Of a stretch of DNA of 64,000 nucleotides, positions 35,884 to 46,956 are shown piece by piece. The notes below the pieces were generated by a model that worked only from the letters and a program-made list of their open reading frames with translations, searched no databases and was not told where the DNA came from. Location of the stretch: assembly GCF_000717995.1 (NCBI RefSeq), contig NZ_JODM01000017.1, positions 71,802-135,801 on the forward strand. Direction: 5' to 3'. Within the stretch, counting starts at the first letter, position 1, and each line of letters opens with the position of its first letter. Made by a program: the position numbers and the translations under genes. The DNA comes from Streptomyces violaceorubidus. GTDB lineage: Bacteria > Actinomycetota > Actinomycetes > Streptomycetales > Streptomycetaceae.

Positions 35884-37844
35884 CGGAAGTGTCCGACAGG
35901 GAACCGCCGCGCCGCCGGGTGCCCGGACCCGCGAGGCCCGTCCGCCCCGGCGGCGGGCGCCGCCCGGGACCCGGCGCCCGGCCGGCCCGCAGGCCGGGAC
36001 CGCCCCGGCCGACGCCGCGAGCCTTCCGGCTGGGCAGCCCGCGCCCCCGGCTGCGCATGATCGGACTGGCGCTGACCCTGGTGCTGGCGGCCTTCGTCGT
36101 ACGGCTGCTCCAGGTGCAGGCCGTCGACGCCGGCACCTACTCCGCGAAGGCCGAGCAGAACCGCTACGTCGTGCACACCCTGCCCGCCGAACGCGGCGGG
36201 ATCACCGACCGCAACGGCATCGCCCTCGCGAGCACGGTGGACTCCTACGACATCACCGCCGACCCCACGATGTTCACCCGCGAGCAGCTGAAGACCGACG
36301 ACGGACCCGAGCAGGCGGCGGCGCTCCTCGCGCCGATCCTCGGTCAGGACCAGGAGCAACTGGCCAAGGTGCTCCGCCCGAAGAACGAGGAACTGCGCTA
36401 CGTCCGCCTCGCGCGCCGGCAGACCCCCCAGGTCTGGAACCAGATCAAGGACCTGAAGACCGCCCTCACCACCAAGGCGGAGACCGACAGGTCGACCGTC
36501 AACGTGCTGGCGGGCGTCTTCGCCGACCCCAGCAGCAAGCGCGTGTACCCCGGCGGCGACCTCGCCGCCGGCATCCTCGGCTGGGTCGGTGCCGACGGCA
36601 AGGGCGGCGGCGGCCTGGAGCGCAAGCTCGACAAGACGCTGGCCGGTGAGGACGGCAAGATCCGCTACGCGCAGTCCGGCGGACGCCAGGTGCCCACCGC
36701 CGGTTCCACCGAGACCCCCGCCGTGCCCGGCAGCGACGTCGAGCTGACCATCGACCGCGACATCCAGTGGGCCGCGCAGCACGCCATCAGCGAGCAGGTG
36801 GAGAAGTCCAAGGCGGACGGCGGCTACGTCATCGTCCAGGACACGCAGACCGGCGAGATCCTCGCCATGGCCAACTCGCCGGGCTTCGACCCCGGCGACC
36901 TCGCCCACGCCGACCCCCAGGCGCTGGGCAACGCCGCGCTCCAGGACGCCTTCGAACCCGGCTCCACCGCCAAGGTGCTGTCGATGGCGGCCGTACTGGA
37001 GGAGAACGTCGCCGCTCCGGACACCCACATCACCGTCCCCAACCGGCTCAAGCGGGGCGACCGGCTCTTCAAGGACGACATCGACCACCCGACCTGGTAC
37101 CTCACGCTCAACGGCGTGCTCGCCAAGTCCAGCAACATCGGCACGATCATGGCCACCGGCGAACTGGGCAAGACCCAGGCCGAGGCCAACAAGGTGCTCT
37201 ACTCCTACCTGCGCAAGTTCGGCCTCGGCGACTACAGCGGGCTCGGCTTCCCCGGGGAGACCAAGGGCATCCTCGCGCCGCCCGGCCAGTGGTCGACCTC
37301 GCAGCAGTACACGATTCCTTTCGGCCAGGGCGTCTCCGTGAACGCGCTCCAGGCGGCCTCGATCTACTCGACCATCGCCAACGGCGGCGTCCGGATCGAA
37401 CCCACGCTCGTCCGCGGCACGAAGGGCGGCGACGGACGCTTCACCCCGGCCCCGGAACCCAAGAAGACCCGCGTGACCAGCGAGAAGACCGCGAAGACCC
37501 TGGCGCAGATGCTGGAGTCCGTGGTCGACGACGAGGAGGGCACCGGCACCAAGGCCCGCATCCCCGGCTACCGGGTGGCGGGCAAGACGGGCACGGCCAA
37601 CCGGGTGGATCCGGCCACCGGCAAGTACCACGGCTACACCTCGTCCTTCGCCGGGTTCGCCCCCGCCGACAAGCCCCGCGTCACCGTCTACTGCGCCATC
37701 CAGAACGCCACCGAGGGCAGCTACTTCGGCGGTCAGATCTGCGGCCCCATCTACAAGCAGGTCATGGAGTTCGCCCTGAAGACCCTCCAGGTCCCGCCGA
37801 CCGGGGCCGCCCCCGCGAGGCTCCCGGTCACCTTCAAACCCTGA
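35880..37844 (+). CDS. ftsI: septal peptidoglycan transpeptidase FtsI (PBP3)
   Basis: 654 residues. Basic, Arg/Pro-rich cytoplasmic N-terminus (1-58), one membrane anchor (~60-80), PBP dimerisation domain, and a transpeptidase domain with S362-T-A-K365 (PGSTAK), S417-S-N419 and K569-T-G571. It crosslinks peptidoglycan at septa. Overlaps ftsL by four bases. In Streptomyces, ftsI and ftsL are needed for efficient septation but not for growth (known for the genus). Confidence 0.96.
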   Translation: MTEVSDREPPRRRVPGPARPVRPGGGRRPGPGARPARRPGPPRPTPRAFRLGSPRPRLRMIGLALTLVLAAFVVRLLQVQAVDAGTYSAKAEQNRYVVHTLPAERGGITDRNGIALASTVDSYDITADPTMFTREQLKTDDGPEQAAALLAPILGQDQEQLAKVLRPKNEELRYVRLARRQTPQVWNQIKDLKTALTTKAETDRSTVNVLAGVFADPSSKRVYPGGDLAAGILGWVGADGKGGGGLERKLDKTLAGEDGKIRYAQSGGRQVPTAGSTETPAVPGSDVELTIDRDIQWAAQHAISEQVEKSKADGGYVIVQDTQTGEILAMANSPGFDPGDLAHADPQALGNAALQDAFEPGSTAKVLSMAAVLEENVAAPDTHITVPNRLKRGDRLFKDDIDHPTWYLTLNGVLAKSSNIGTIMATGELGKTQAEANKVLYSYLRKFGLGDYSGLGFPGETKGILAPPGQWSTSQQYTIPFGQGVSVNALQAASIYSTIANGGVRIEPTLVRGTKGGDGRFTPAPEPKKTRVTSEKTAKTLAQMLESVVDDEEGTGTKARIPGYRVAGKTGTANRVDPATGKYHGYTSSFAGFAPADKPRVTVYCAIQNATEGSYFGGQICGPIYKQVMEFALKTLQVPPTGAAPARLPVTFKP

Positions 37845-37924
37845 GCCGTACCGCCCCCGCCCCTCCCGCACCGAGCCCGTACCGAGCCAGCGCCGTTTCA
37901 GTACCGAGCCACCAGGAACCACCC

Positions 37925-39604
37925 GTGACAACGATCACCCCCGACCCCGGGAACCAGAGCGCCCCCCAGCCCTCCCCCCAGCCCTCGCTTCGCCGGGAAG
38001 CGGGTACTCCCGGTACGCTCACCGCCGTGCCACACCCTGATCAGTCCCAAACCACCCAGAAGGGCCACCCCGTGACATACCCGGGACCGCCCCGGCCGGT
38101 GCGGATCTCCGCCACACCCCTCGCGGAACTCGCCGATCAGCTGGGTGTCGCCGCGCCGGACGGCTGTGCCGAGGTCACGGGGATCACCCATGACTCGCGT
38201 GCCGTCCGCCCCGGCGACCTGTACGCCGCCCTGCCCGGAGCCCGCCTCCACGGCGCCGACTTCGTCAATCAGGCCGCCGGCCTCGGCGCGAGCGCCGTGC
38301 TGACCGACCCGGCCGGCGCGGAGCGTGCCGCCGCCGCCGGGCTGCCGGCCCTCGTCGTCGACGACCCGCGCGCGCGGATGGGCGAGCTGGCCGCCACGAT
38401 CTACGGCCACCCGGGCCGCGACCTGCTCCAGATCGGCATCACCGGCACCTCCGGCAAGACCACCACCGCCTACCTCGTCGAGGGCGGCCTGCGCACGGCG
38501 AGGTCCACCGGCCTGATCGGCACGGTCGAGATGCGCATCGGCGACGAGCGCATCAAGTCCGAGCGGACCACGCCCGAGGCCCCCGACCTCCAGGCCCTGT
38601 TCGCGGTGATGCGCGAGCGCGGCACCGAGGCGGTCGCCATGGAGGTCTCCAGCCACGCCCTGGTGCTCGGCCGCGTCGACGCCTGCGTCTTCGACATCGC
38701 GGTCTTCACCAACCTCAGCCCGGAGCACATGGAGTTCCACTCCGGCATGGAGGACTACTTCCAGGCCAAGGCGCAGCTCTTCACACCGAAACGCAGCAAA
38801 CTCGGCGTGGTCAACGTCGACGACGAGTACGGGCGCCGGCTCGCCAACGAGGCCACCGTCCCGGTCGTCACCTACTCCGCCGAGGGCCACCCCGACGCCG
38901 ACTGGCGCGCCGACGAGGTCGAGGTCGGCCCGCTGGACTCCAGGTTCACCGTGCTCGGGCCGAAGGGCGAGCGGATCGCCGCCAGGTCGCCGCTGGCCGG
39001 GCCCTTCAACGTGGCGAACACCCTCGCCGCGATCGTCGCCCTGGCCGCCGCCGGACTCGATCCGCAGAGCGCCGCCGACGGTGTCGCCGCCGTACCGGGC
39101 GTGCCGGGCCGGCTGGAGCGCGTGGACGAGGGCCAGCCCTTCTTCGCGGTGGTCGACTACGCCCACAAGACCGACGCCGTCGAGTCGGTGCTGCGGGCCC
39201 TGCGCAAGGTCACCGAGGGCAGGCTGCACGTGGTGCTGGGCTGCGGCGGCGACCGGGACACCACCAAGCGGGAGCCGATGGGCGCCGCCGTGGCCCGGTT
39301 CGCCGACACCGCCGTACTGACCTCCGACAACCCCCGTTCCGAGGACCCCCTCGCGATCCTCGCCACCATGCTCCAGGGCGCGGCGTCCGTGCCCGCGCAC
39401 GAGCGCGGCGAGGTGCAGGTCTTCGAGGACCGGGCCGCCGCGATCGCCGCCGCCGTCGCCCGGGCCGAGCCCGGCGACACCGTGCTGGTGGCGGGCAAGG
39501 GCCACGAGCAGGGCCAGGACATCGCCGGGGTCGTCCGTCCCTTCGACGACCGCCAGGTGCTGCGCGAAGCCATCCAGAAGACCCAGGGACGAGATCCCGA
39601 ATGA
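37925..39604 (+). CDS. murE: UDP-MurNAc-tripeptide synthetase (meso-DAP-adding)
   Basis: 559 residues from GTG 37925, or 510 from GTG 38072; both have a weak ribosome-binding site, and the extra ~49 residues (Pro/Gln/Thr-rich) are not part of the conserved fold, so the shorter form is possible. ATP-binding ITGTSGKTTTAYLV, EVSSHALVLGRV, carbamyl-Lys region, DYAHKTDAV, and DNPRSEDP. The DNPR motif selects diaminopimelate, so meso-/LL-DAP is the amino acid added. Followed after 37 bp by murF. Confidence 0.94.
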   Translation: MTTITPDPGNQSAPQPSPQPSLRREAGTPGTLTAVPHPDQSQTTQKGHPVTYPGPPRPVRISATPLAELADQLGVAAPDGCAEVTGITHDSRAVRPGDLYAALPGARLHGADFVNQAAGLGASAVLTDPAGAERAAAAGLPALVVDDPRARMGELAATIYGHPGRDLLQIGITGTSGKTTTAYLVEGGLRTARSTGLIGTVEMRIGDERIKSERTTPEAPDLQALFAVMRERGTEAVAMEVSSHALVLGRVDACVFDIAVFTNLSPEHMEFHSGMEDYFQAKAQLFTPKRSKLGVVNVDDEYGRRLANEATVPVVTYSAEGHPDADWRADEVEVGPLDSRFTVLGPKGERIAARSPLAGPFNVANTLAAIVALAAAGLDPQSAADGVAAVPGVPGRLERVDEGQPFFAVVDYAHKTDAVESVLRALRKVTEGRLHVVLGCGGDRDTTKREPMGAAVARFADTAVLTSDNPRSEDPLAILATMLQGAASVPAHERGEVQVFEDRAAAIAAAVARAEPGDTVLVAGKGHEQGQDIAGVVRPFDDRQVLREAIQKTQGRDPE

Positions 39605-39641
39605 TCCAGCCGATCCTGATCCTGATCCAGGGGACGAACTT

Positions 39642-41072
39642 GTGATCACCCTCTCACTCGCCGAGATCGCAGAAATCGTCGGCGGGCGGATGCACGACAT
39701 ACCGGACGCCTCCGCCGAGGTCACCGGGCCGGTCGTCCGGGACTCCCGGGAAGCGGGACCCGGCAGCCTCTTCGTCGCCTTCGTGGGCGAACGGGTGGAC
39801 GGCCACGACTTCGCCGCGCAGGTCGTCGAAGCGGGTGCGGCGGCCGTCCTCGGCTCCCGCCCCGTCGGCGTGCCCGCGATCGTCGTGGAGGACGTCCAGG
39901 CCGCCCTGGGCGCCCTCGCCCGGCACGTCGTGCGACGCCTCGGCACCACCCTCGTGGCCCTCACCGGGTCGGCCGGCAAGACCAGCACCAAGGACCTGAT
40001 CGCCCAGGTACTGCGCCGCAAGGCGCCCACGGTCTTCACGCCCGGTTCCATGAACAACGAGGTCGGGCTGCCGCTCACCGCGCTCACCGCCACCGACGAG
40101 ACGAAGTTCCTCGTCCTGGAGATGGGCGCCCGCGGCATCGGCCACATCCGGTACCTGTGCGAACTGACCCCGCCGAGGATCGGCCTCGTGCTCAACGTCG
40201 GCTCCGCGCACATCGGCGAGTTCGGCGGCCGGGAGCAGATCGCCCAGGCCAAGGGCGAACTCGTCGAGGCGCTGCCGCCGGCCGAGGAGGGCGGCACCGC
40301 GATCCTCAACGCGGACGACCCCCTCGTACGGGCCATGGCCTCCCGAACGATGGCGAAGGTGATCCTTTTCGGAGAGTCCGGCGAAGCGGACGTTCGCGCC
40401 GAGAACGTGCGACTCACGGACACCGGACAGCCTTCCTTCAGCCTTCACACACCCTCCGGTGCAAGCGATGTGACCATGCGCCTGTACGGTGAGCACCACG
40501 TGTCGAACGCGCTCGCCGCGGCCGCCGTCGCCCACGAGTTGGGCATGTCCGCAGACGAGATCGCCACCGCGCTCTCCGAGGCGGGCTCCCTCTCCCGCTG
40601 GCGGATGGAGGTCACCGAGCGCCCGGACGGCGTGACGGTCGTCAACGACGCCTACAACGCGAACCCCGAGTCCATGAAGGCCGCGCTGCGTGCGCTTGTT
40701 GCCATCGGCGAGGCCTCACGGGCGAAGGGGGGCCGCACGTGGGCGGTGCTCGGCAAGATGGCCGAGCTCGGGGACGAGGCGCTCGCCGAGCACGACGCGG
40801 TCGGACGGCTCGCCGTCCGGCTCAACGTCAGCAAGCTCGTCGCGGTCGGGGGCAGGGAAGCCCGCTGGCTGCAACTGGGCGCATATAACGAGGGTTCGTG
40901 GGGTGAGGAGTCGGTGCACGTGTCCGACGCACAGGCGGCGGTCGACCTGTTGCGCAGCGAGTTGCGCCCGGGGGACGTCGTGCTCGTGAAGGCGTCCCGT
41001 TCGGTGGGTCTGGAGAGCGTCGCCACGGCGCTGCTGGAGACCGGCGCCGAGGGTGAGGTTGCCGCCCGATGA
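39642..41072 (+). CDS. murF: UDP-MurNAc-tripeptide:D-Ala-D-Ala ligase
   Basis: 476 residues, GTG after AGGGGA. N-terminal substrate domain ([24 protein letters not shown]), ATP-binding [23 protein letters not shown], and [17 protein letters not shown]. It adds D-Ala-D-Ala to complete the UDP-MurNAc pentapeptide. Overlaps mraY by four bases (ATGA). Confidence 0.95.
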   Translation: MITLSLAEIAEIVGGRMHDIPDASAEVTGPVVRDSREAGPGSLFVAFVGERVDGHDFAAQVVEAGAAAVLGSRPVGVPAIVVEDVQAALGALARHVVRRLGTTLVALTGSAGKTSTKDLIAQVLRRKAPTVFTPGSMNNEVGLPLTALTATDETKFLVLEMGARGIGHIRYLCELTPPRIGLVLNVGSAHIGEFGGREQIAQAKGELVEALPPAEEGGTAILNADDPLVRAMASRTMAKVILFGESGEADVRAENVRLTDTGQPSFSLHTPSGASDVTMRLYGEHHVSNALAAAAVAHELGMSADEIATALSEAGSLSRWRMEVTERPDGVTVVNDAYNANPESMKAALRALVAIGEASRAKGGRTWAVLGKMAELGDEALAEHDAVGRLAVRLNVSKLVAVGGREARWLQLGAYNEGSWGEESVHVSDAQAAVDLLRSELRPGDVVLVKASRSVGLESVATALLETGAEGEVAAR

Positions 41073-42163
41073 TGAAGCAGATCCTGTTCGCAGGAGTCAT
41101 TGGCCTCTTCCTGACGCTGGTCGGCACCCCGCTGCTGATCAAGCTCCTGGCCCGCAAGGGCTACGGCCAGTACATCCGCGACGACGGACCGCGCGAGCAC
41201 GCCAGCAAGCGCGGTACGCCGACCATGGGTGGTATCGCCTTCATCCTGGCGACCGTCGCGGCGTACTTCCTCGCCAAGGGCATCACGGGCTATCTGGACC
41301 CCGACATCGACGCCGGGCCGACCTTCTCCGGTCTGCTGGTGCTCGGCCTGATGGTGGGCATGGGCCTGGTCGGCTTCCTCGACGACTACATCAAGATCGT
41401 CAAGCGGCGTTCGCTGGGCCTGCGGGCCAAGGCGAAGATGGCCGGCCAGCTGATCGTCGGCATCGGCTTCGCCGTGCTCTCCCTCCAGTTCGCGGACAAC
41501 CGGGGCAACACCCCGGCGTCCACGAAGCTGTCGTTCATCACCGACTTCGGCTGGACCATCGGCCCGGTGCTGTTCGTCGTCTGGGCGCTGTTCATGATCC
41601 TCGCGATGTCGAACGGCGTGAACCTCACCGACGGCCTGGACGGCCTGGCCACGGGCGCCTCCGTCCTGGTCTTCGGCGCCTACACCTTCATCGGCGTCTG
41701 GCAGTTCCAGGAGTCCTGCGCCAACGCACTGACCCTGACCAACCCGGGCGCCTGCTACGAGGTGAGAGACCCGCTCGACCTCGCGGTGGTCGCCTCCGCG
41801 CTGATGGGCGCCTGTCTCGGCTTCCTGTGGTGGAACACCTCGCCGGCCAAGATCTTCATGGGCGACACCGGTTCGCTCGCGCTCGGCGGTGTGCTCGCGG
41901 GTCTGGCGATCTGCTCGCGCACCGAACTGCTGATGGCCATCCTCGGCGGCCTGTTCGTCCTGATCACCATGTCGGTGGTCATCCAGGTCGGCTCCTTCCG
42001 CCTCACCGGCAAGCGGGTCTTCCGGATGGCGCCACTCCAGCACCACTTCGAACTCAAAGGCTGGTCCGAGGTCCTCGTCGTGGTCCGTTTCTGGATCATC
42101 CAGGGCATCTGTGTGATCGTCGGACTCGGCCTCTTCTACGCGGGATGGGCAACGGACAAGTGA
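41069..42163 (+). CDS. mraY: phospho-MurNAc-pentapeptide translocase
   Basis: 364 residues, about ten membrane helices. Transfers phospho-MurNAc-pentapeptide from UDP to undecaprenyl phosphate (lipid I). The signatures [26 protein letters not shown] and the [10 protein letters not shown] loop are the catalytic and cation-binding residues. Translationally coupled to murF; ends inside murD. Confidence 0.96.
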   Translation: MMKQILFAGVIGLFLTLVGTPLLIKLLARKGYGQYIRDDGPREHASKRGTPTMGGIAFILATVAAYFLAKGITGYLDPDIDAGPTFSGLLVLGLMVGMGLVGFLDDYIKIVKRRSLGLRAKAKMAGQLIVGIGFAVLSLQFADNRGNTPASTKLSFITDFGWTIGPVLFVVWALFMILAMSNGVNLTDGLDGLATGASVLVFGAYTFIGVWQFQESCANALTLTNPGACYEVRDPLDLAVVASALMGACLGFLWWNTSPAKIFMGDTGSLALGGVLAGLAICSRTELLMAILGGLFVLITMSVVIQVGSFRLTGKRVFRMAPLQHHFELKGWSEVLVVVRFWIIQGICVIVGLGLFYAGWATDK

Positions 42164-43587
42164 CCTCTTCGGTGCCTTCGGAATTCACCGGCAAGCACGT
42201 CACCGTCGCCGGACTCGGCGTCTCCGGCGTCCCGGCGGCCACGGTGCTGCAAGGGCTCGGCGCCCACGTCACCGTCGTCAACGACGGCGACGACGAGCGG
42301 GCGCGCGCACAGGCGGCCCAGCTGGAGGCGCTCGGCGTCACCGTGCGCCTGGGCGACGGCGCCACACTCCCCGAGGGCACCGAGCTGATCGTCACCGCAC
42401 CCGGCTGGAAGCCCACCAAGCCCCTGTTCACGGCGGCCGGGCAGGCGGGCGTCCCGGTCTGGGGCGACGTGGAACTGGCCTGGCGGCTGCGCGGGCTGGA
42501 CGGCAGGAAGGCCGCGCCGTGGCTGGCCGTCACCGGCACCAACGGCAAGACCACCACCGTCCAGATGCTCGCCTCGATCCTGAAGGCGGCCGGGCTGCGC
42601 ACCGCCGCCGTCGGCAACATCGGCGTCTCCCTGCTGGACGCGGTCACCGGCGAGGAGGAGTACGACGTCCTCGCCGTGGAGCTGTCCAGCTACCAGCTCC
42701 ACTGGGCGCCCTCCCTGCGCGCCCACTCCGCCGCCGTGCTCAACCTCGCCCCGGACCACCTCGACTGGCACGGCTCGATGGAGGCCTACGCGGCCGACAA
42801 GGGCCGTATCTACGAGGGCAATCAGGTCGCCTGCGTCTACAACGTCGCGGACAGGGCCACCGAGGACCTGGTCCGCGCCGCCGACGTGGAGGAGGGCTGC
42901 CGGGCCGTCGGCTTCACCCTCGGCACGCCGGGCCCCTCCCAACTCGGCGTCGTGGAGGGCCTGCTGGTCGACCGCGCCTTCGTCGAGGACCGGCACAAGA
43001 ACGCCCAGGAGCTGGCCGAGGTCGCGGACGTCAACCCGCCGGCCCCGCACAACATCGCCAACGCCCTTGCCGCCGCGGGCCTCGCCCGCGCCTTCGGCGT
43101 CCCCGCCGCCGCCGTACGGGACGGGCTGCGCGCCTTCACCCCGGACGCCCACCGCATCGCGCACGTCGCCGACGTGGACGGGGTGGCGTACGTGGACGAC
43201 TCCAAGGCCACCAACACCCACGCCACCGAAGCCTCCTTGGCGGCCTACGAGTCGATCGTGTGGATCGCCGGCGGACTGGCCAAGGGCGCGACCTTCGACG
43301 AACTGGTCGCGGGGGCGGCGAAGCGGCTGCGCGGCGCCGTCCTCATCGGCGCCGACCGCGCCCTGATCCGCGAAGCCCTGGCGCGACACGCGCCGGAAGT
43401 ACCCGTGGTCGACCTCGACCGGACCGACACTGGTGCGATGATCCAGGCCGTCCAGGAGGCGCGGCGGCTCGCCCGGCCCGGCGACACGGTGCTGCTGGCA
43501 CCGGCCTGTGCCTCCATGGACATGTTCACCAACTACAACCAGCGCGGTGACGCGTTCGCGCAGGCCGTTCGCGAACTCGGCGCCTGA
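42145..43587 (+). CDS. murD: UDP-MurNAc-L-Ala:D-Glu ligase
   Basis: 480 residues from ATG 42145; a GTG at 42160 overlapping the mraY stop is an equally plausible start. N-terminal Rossmann [24 protein letters not shown] loop [45 protein letters not shown] and [18 protein letters not shown]. Adds D-Glu to UDP-MurNAc-L-Ala. The enzyme before it in the pathway, MurC, is not in this cluster. Confidence 0.94.
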   Translation: MGNGQVTSSVPSEFTGKHVTVAGLGVSGVPAATVLQGLGAHVTVVNDGDDERARAQAAQLEALGVTVRLGDGATLPEGTELIVTAPGWKPTKPLFTAAGQAGVPVWGDVELAWRLRGLDGRKAAPWLAVTGTNGKTTTVQMLASILKAAGLRTAAVGNIGVSLLDAVTGEEEYDVLAVELSSYQLHWAPSLRAHSAAVLNLAPDHLDWHGSMEAYAADKGRIYEGNQVACVYNVADRATEDLVRAADVEEGCRAVGFTLGTPGPSQLGVVEGLLVDRAFVEDRHKNAQELAEVADVNPPAPHNIANALAAAGLARAFGVPAAAVRDGLRAFTPDAHRIAHVADVDGVAYVDDSKATNTHATEASLAAYESIVWIAGGLAKGATFDELVAGAAKRLRGAVLIGADRALIREALARHAPEVPVVDLDRTDTGAMIQAVQEARRLARPGDTVLLAPACASMDMFTNYNQRGDAFAQAVRELGA

Positions 43588-43664
43588 CCCGGCCGCCTCC
43601 TGCCGCCGGGTGAACTCGGGAGGACGCGTGGGACGGTCCATGCCGACGTACAGCGGAGGCCGCG

Positions 43665-45035
43665 ATGCCCGGTAGTCCCCAGAGCCGCACCGGACGTCCG
43701 CCCGTGCAGCGGTCCGTCAAGCGGCCCGCGACGCCGGGGCCGGTGCACGAGAACCCAGTGCTCCGCCTCTACCACCGGCTGCGCCGTGCCTGGGACCGGC
43801 CGCTGACCGCGTACTACCTGATTTTCGGCGGCAGTCTGCTGATCACCGTGCTCGGCCTGGTGATGGTCTACTCGGCGTCCCAGATCACCGCGCTCCAGCT
43901 GTCGCTGCCCGGCTCGTACTTCTTCCGCAAGCAGGCGCTCGCCGCGCTCATCGGCGCCGGCCTCCTGGTCGCCGCGATGCGGATGCCGGTCAAACTGCAC
44001 CGGGCGCTGGCCTATCCGATCCTGGCCGGCGCCGTCTTCCTGATGATCCTGGTCCAGGTGCCGGGGATAGGAGTCGCGGTCAACGGAAACCAGAACTGGA
44101 TCTCGCTGGGCGGCTCCTTCCAGATCCAGCCCAGCGAGTTCGGGAAGCTGGCGCTGGTGCTGTGGGGCGCGGACCTGCTCGCCCGCAAGCAGGACAAGAA
44201 GCTGCTGACCCAGTGGAAGCACATGCTGGTGCCGCTGGTGCCGGCCGCGTTCATGCTGCTCGGGCTGATCATGATCGGCGGCGACATGGGGACCGCGATC
44301 ATCCTCACGGCGATCCTGTTCGGTGTGCTGTGGCTGGCCGGCGCGCCCACCCGGCTGTTCGCGGGCGTGCTCTCGATCGCCCTGCTGCTCGGCTTCATCC
44401 TCATCAAGACCAGCGCGAACCGCATGGCCCGGCTCAACTGCCTCGGGGCCACCGACCCGGGACCCGGCGACTCCTGCTGGCAGGCCGTGCACGGCATCTA
44501 CGCCCTCGCCTCGGGCGGACTGTTCGGTTCCGGGCTCGGCGCCAGTGTGGAGAAATGGGGCCAACTCCCCGAAGCGCACACCGACTTCATTTTCGCCGTC
44601 ACCGGTGAGGAACTGGGCCTGGCGGGGACGCTGTCGGTGCTCGCCCTCTTCGCGGCTCTAGGCTATGCGGGTATCCGCGTGGCCGGACGCACGGAGGACC
44701 CCTTCGTGAGGTATGCCGCGGGAGGCGTGACCACCTGGATCACGGCCCAGGCCGTGATCAACATCGGCGCGGTCCTCGGACTGCTGCCGATCGCCGGTGT
44801 CCCGCTCCCGCTGTTCTCCTACGGGGGTTCCGCCCTGTTGCCGACCATGTTCGCCATCGGTCTGCTGATCGCCTTCGCGCGTGACGAACCCGGTGCGCGG
44901 GCGGCGCTTGCGTTGCGGCAACCTCGCTTTGGTAGAAAGCGGGGAGCCGGGGGACCCGCGGCCAAGCGGAGCCCTGGGAGTTGGAACACGATGCGACGGC
45001 GCGCCTCGGCGGCGCGCTCGTCCGGAGAGCGGTGA
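43665..45035 (+). CDS. ftsW: septal peptidoglycan polymerase FtsW
   Basis: 456 residues, SEDS family with ten membrane helices. Polymerises lipid II together with FtsI. Conserved NQNWISLGGSFQIQPSEFGKLAL and HTDFIFAVTGEELGLAG, and the PLPLFSYGGSALLPTM signature. The Cys-containing extracytoplasmic loop (NCLGATDPGPGDSCWQAVHG) is typical of Streptomyces FtsW. A basic 45-residue C-tail follows. ATG after GCGGAGG. Confidence 0.95.
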   Translation: MPGSPQSRTGRPPVQRSVKRPATPGPVHENPVLRLYHRLRRAWDRPLTAYYLIFGGSLLITVLGLVMVYSASQITALQLSLPGSYFFRKQALAALIGAGLLVAAMRMPVKLHRALAYPILAGAVFLMILVQVPGIGVAVNGNQNWISLGGSFQIQPSEFGKLALVLWGADLLARKQDKKLLTQWKHMLVPLVPAAFMLLGLIMIGGDMGTAIILTAILFGVLWLAGAPTRLFAGVLSIALLLGFILIKTSANRMARLNCLGATDPGPGDSCWQAVHGIYALASGGLFGSGLGASVEKWGQLPEAHTDFIFAVTGEELGLAGTLSVLALFAALGYAGIRVAGRTEDPFVRYAAGGVTTWITAQAVINIGAVLGLLPIAGVPLPLFSYGGSALLPTMFAIGLLIAFARDEPGARAALALRQPRFGRKRGAGGPAAKRSPGSWNTMRRRASAARSSGER

Positions 45036-45041
45036 ATTTCG

Positions 45042-46136
45042 GTGCATGTCGTACTCGCCGGCGGAGGAACCGCGGGCCACATCGAGCCCGCGCTCGCCCT
45101 CGCGGACGCCCTGCGCAGGCAGGATCCGACCGTGGGGATCACGGCCCTGGGCACGGAACGCGGCCTGGAGACCCGCCTGGTGCCCGAGCGGGGCTACGAG
45201 TTGGCGCTGATCCCGGCCGTGCCGCTGCCGCGCAAGCCCACCCCCGAGCTGATCACCGTCCCGGGCCGGCTGCGCGGCACCATCAAGGCGACCGAGCAGA
45301 TCCTGGAGCGCACCAAGGCGGACGCCGTGGCCGGCTTCGGCGGCTACGTGGCGCTGCCCGCCTACCTCGCGGCCAAGCGGCTCGGCGTGCCGATCGTCGT
45401 CCACGAGGCCAACGCCCGCCCCGGACTGGCCAACAAGATCGGCTCGCGCTACGCCGCCCAGGTCGCCGTCTCCACTCCCGACAGCAAGCTGCGCAACTCC
45501 CGCTACATCGGCATCCCGCTGCGCCGCTCCATCGCCACCCTCGACCGGGCCGCCGCCCGACCCGAGGCCCGCGCGATGTTCGGGCTCGACCCCAACCTGC
45601 CGACGCTGCTGGTCACCGGCGGCTCGCAGGGCGCCCGCCGCCTCAACGAGGTGATCCAGCAGGTCGCGCCCTGGCTCCAGCAGGCCGGCATCCAGATCCT
45701 GCACGCGGTCGGCCCCAAGAACGAACTGCCGCAGGTCCACCAGATGCCGGGGATGCCCCCGTACATCCCGGTAAGTTATCTGGACCGGATGGACCTCGCG
45801 TACGCCGCCGCCGACATGATGCTCTGCCGCGCGGGCGCGATGACCGTCGCCGAACTCTCCGCCGTCGGGCTCCCGGCCGCCTACGTCCCGCTGCCCATCG
45901 GCAACGGCGAACAGCGGCTCAACGCCCAGCCGGTCGTCAAGGCCGGCGGCGGACTGCTGGTCGACGACGCGGACCTCACGCCCGAGTGGCTCCAGCAGAA
46001 CGTCCTGCCCGTGCTCGCCAACCCGCACCGGCTGTACGAGATGTCCCGCGCCGCCGCCGAGTTCGGCCGCCGGGACGCCGACGACCTCCTCGTCGGCATG
46101 GTGTACGAGGCGATCGCCGCCCGTGCGCACCGCTAG
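45042..46136 (+). CDS. murG: lipid I GlcNAc-transferase MurG
   Basis: 364 residues, GT28 family. N-terminal VVLAGGGTAGHIEPALALADAL, then GFGGYVALPAYLAAK, VHEANARPGLANK, C-terminal VTGGSQGARRLNEVI, and MMLCRAGAMTVAELSAVGLPA. Adds GlcNAc to lipid I to give lipid II on the inner membrane face. GTG start 6 bp after ftsW. Confidence 0.96.
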   Translation: MHVVLAGGGTAGHIEPALALADALRRQDPTVGITALGTERGLETRLVPERGYELALIPAVPLPRKPTPELITVPGRLRGTIKATEQILERTKADAVAGFGGYVALPAYLAAKRLGVPIVVHEANARPGLANKIGSRYAAQVAVSTPDSKLRNSRYIGIPLRRSIATLDRAAARPEARAMFGLDPNLPTLLVTGGSQGARRLNEVIQQVAPWLQQAGIQILHAVGPKNELPQVHQMPGMPPYIPVSYLDRMDLAYAAADMMLCRAGAMTVAELSAVGLPAAYVPLPIGNGEQRLNAQPVVKAGGGLLVDDADLTPEWLQQNVLPVLANPHRLYEMSRAAAEFGRRDADDLLVGMVYEAIAARAHR

Positions 46137-46161
46137 ACACGTCTGACGGAAGGCAGGGAGC

Positions 46162-46956
46162 GTGGCCGGACCGACCACCGCCGAGCGCGGTGCACGCCAG
46201 CAGGAGTCGTCCGGCCCGCCCCGGGCACGCCGGTTCCGCCCGCCCCGCCTTCGTACGATCATCGTCCTCGTCGTCGCGCTCGTGCTCGTCGCGGGCACGA
46301 CGGTCTGGGTGCTCTACGGCTCGAACTGGACGCGCCTCGAAGACGTGTCCGTCTCCGGAACGAACGTGCTGACGCCCGCCCAGGTGCGCGAGGCGGCCGA
46401 CGTGCCGGTCGGGGATCCGCTGATCTCGGTCGACACGGAGGCGGTCGAGGCCCGACTGCGCCGGAAATTGCTCCGCATTGACGAGGTCGAGGTGGAGCGT
46501 TCCTGGCCGCACGGAATCCGACTGAAAGTGACGGAGCGTACTCCGGTCCTGATTGCCCAAAAAGGCCGAAAGTTCGTGGAAGTGGACGATGAAGGCGTCC
46601 GTTTCGCCACGGTTTCCAAGGCCCCGAAGGGCGTGCCCGCGCTGGAATTGGAACCCGCCCGTTCCGGCTCCGCCGCGGCGAGCCTGCGCCGCTTCGACGA
46701 CGACCGCCTGGTGCGCGAGGCGGTGCGGGTGGCCGACCGGATCCCGGCCGGGATCGCCCGGGACACACGGGTCGTCAAGGTCCGTTCCTACGACGACATC
46801 TCGCTGGAGTTGAGCGGCGACCGGACCGTGTCGTGGGGAAGCGGTGAGCACGGCGCCCGCAAGGCCCGTGCGCTCACGGCCCTGATGAAAGCGACGCCCA
46901 AGGCGCGGCACTTCGACGTGAGCGTCCCCACCGCCCCCGCGTCATCGGGGAGTTGA
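46162..46956 (+). CDS. ftsQ: cell division protein FtsQ
   Basis: 264 residues, bitopic. Membrane helix ~32-52 (TIIVLVVALVLVAGTTVWVLYG), POTRA domain (SNWTRLEDVSVSGTNVLTPAQVREA...), then the beta domain. Central divisome connector. Within ~46530-46600 the gene has a short AT-richer patch (TTGCCCAAAAAGGCCG) unlike its surroundings. Ends 288 bp before ftsZ, unlike the tight spacing upstream. Confidence 0.93.
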   Translation: MAGPTTAERGARQQESSGPPRARRFRPPRLRTIIVLVVALVLVAGTTVWVLYGSNWTRLEDVSVSGTNVLTPAQVREAADVPVGDPLISVDTEAVEARLRRKLLRIDEVEVERSWPHGIRLKVTERTPVLIAQKGRKFVEVDDEGVRFATVSKAPKGVPALELEPARSGSAAASLRRFDDDRLVREAVRVADRIPAGIARDTRVVKVRSYDDISLELSGDRTVSWGSGEHGARKARALTALMKATPKARHFDVSVPTAPASSGS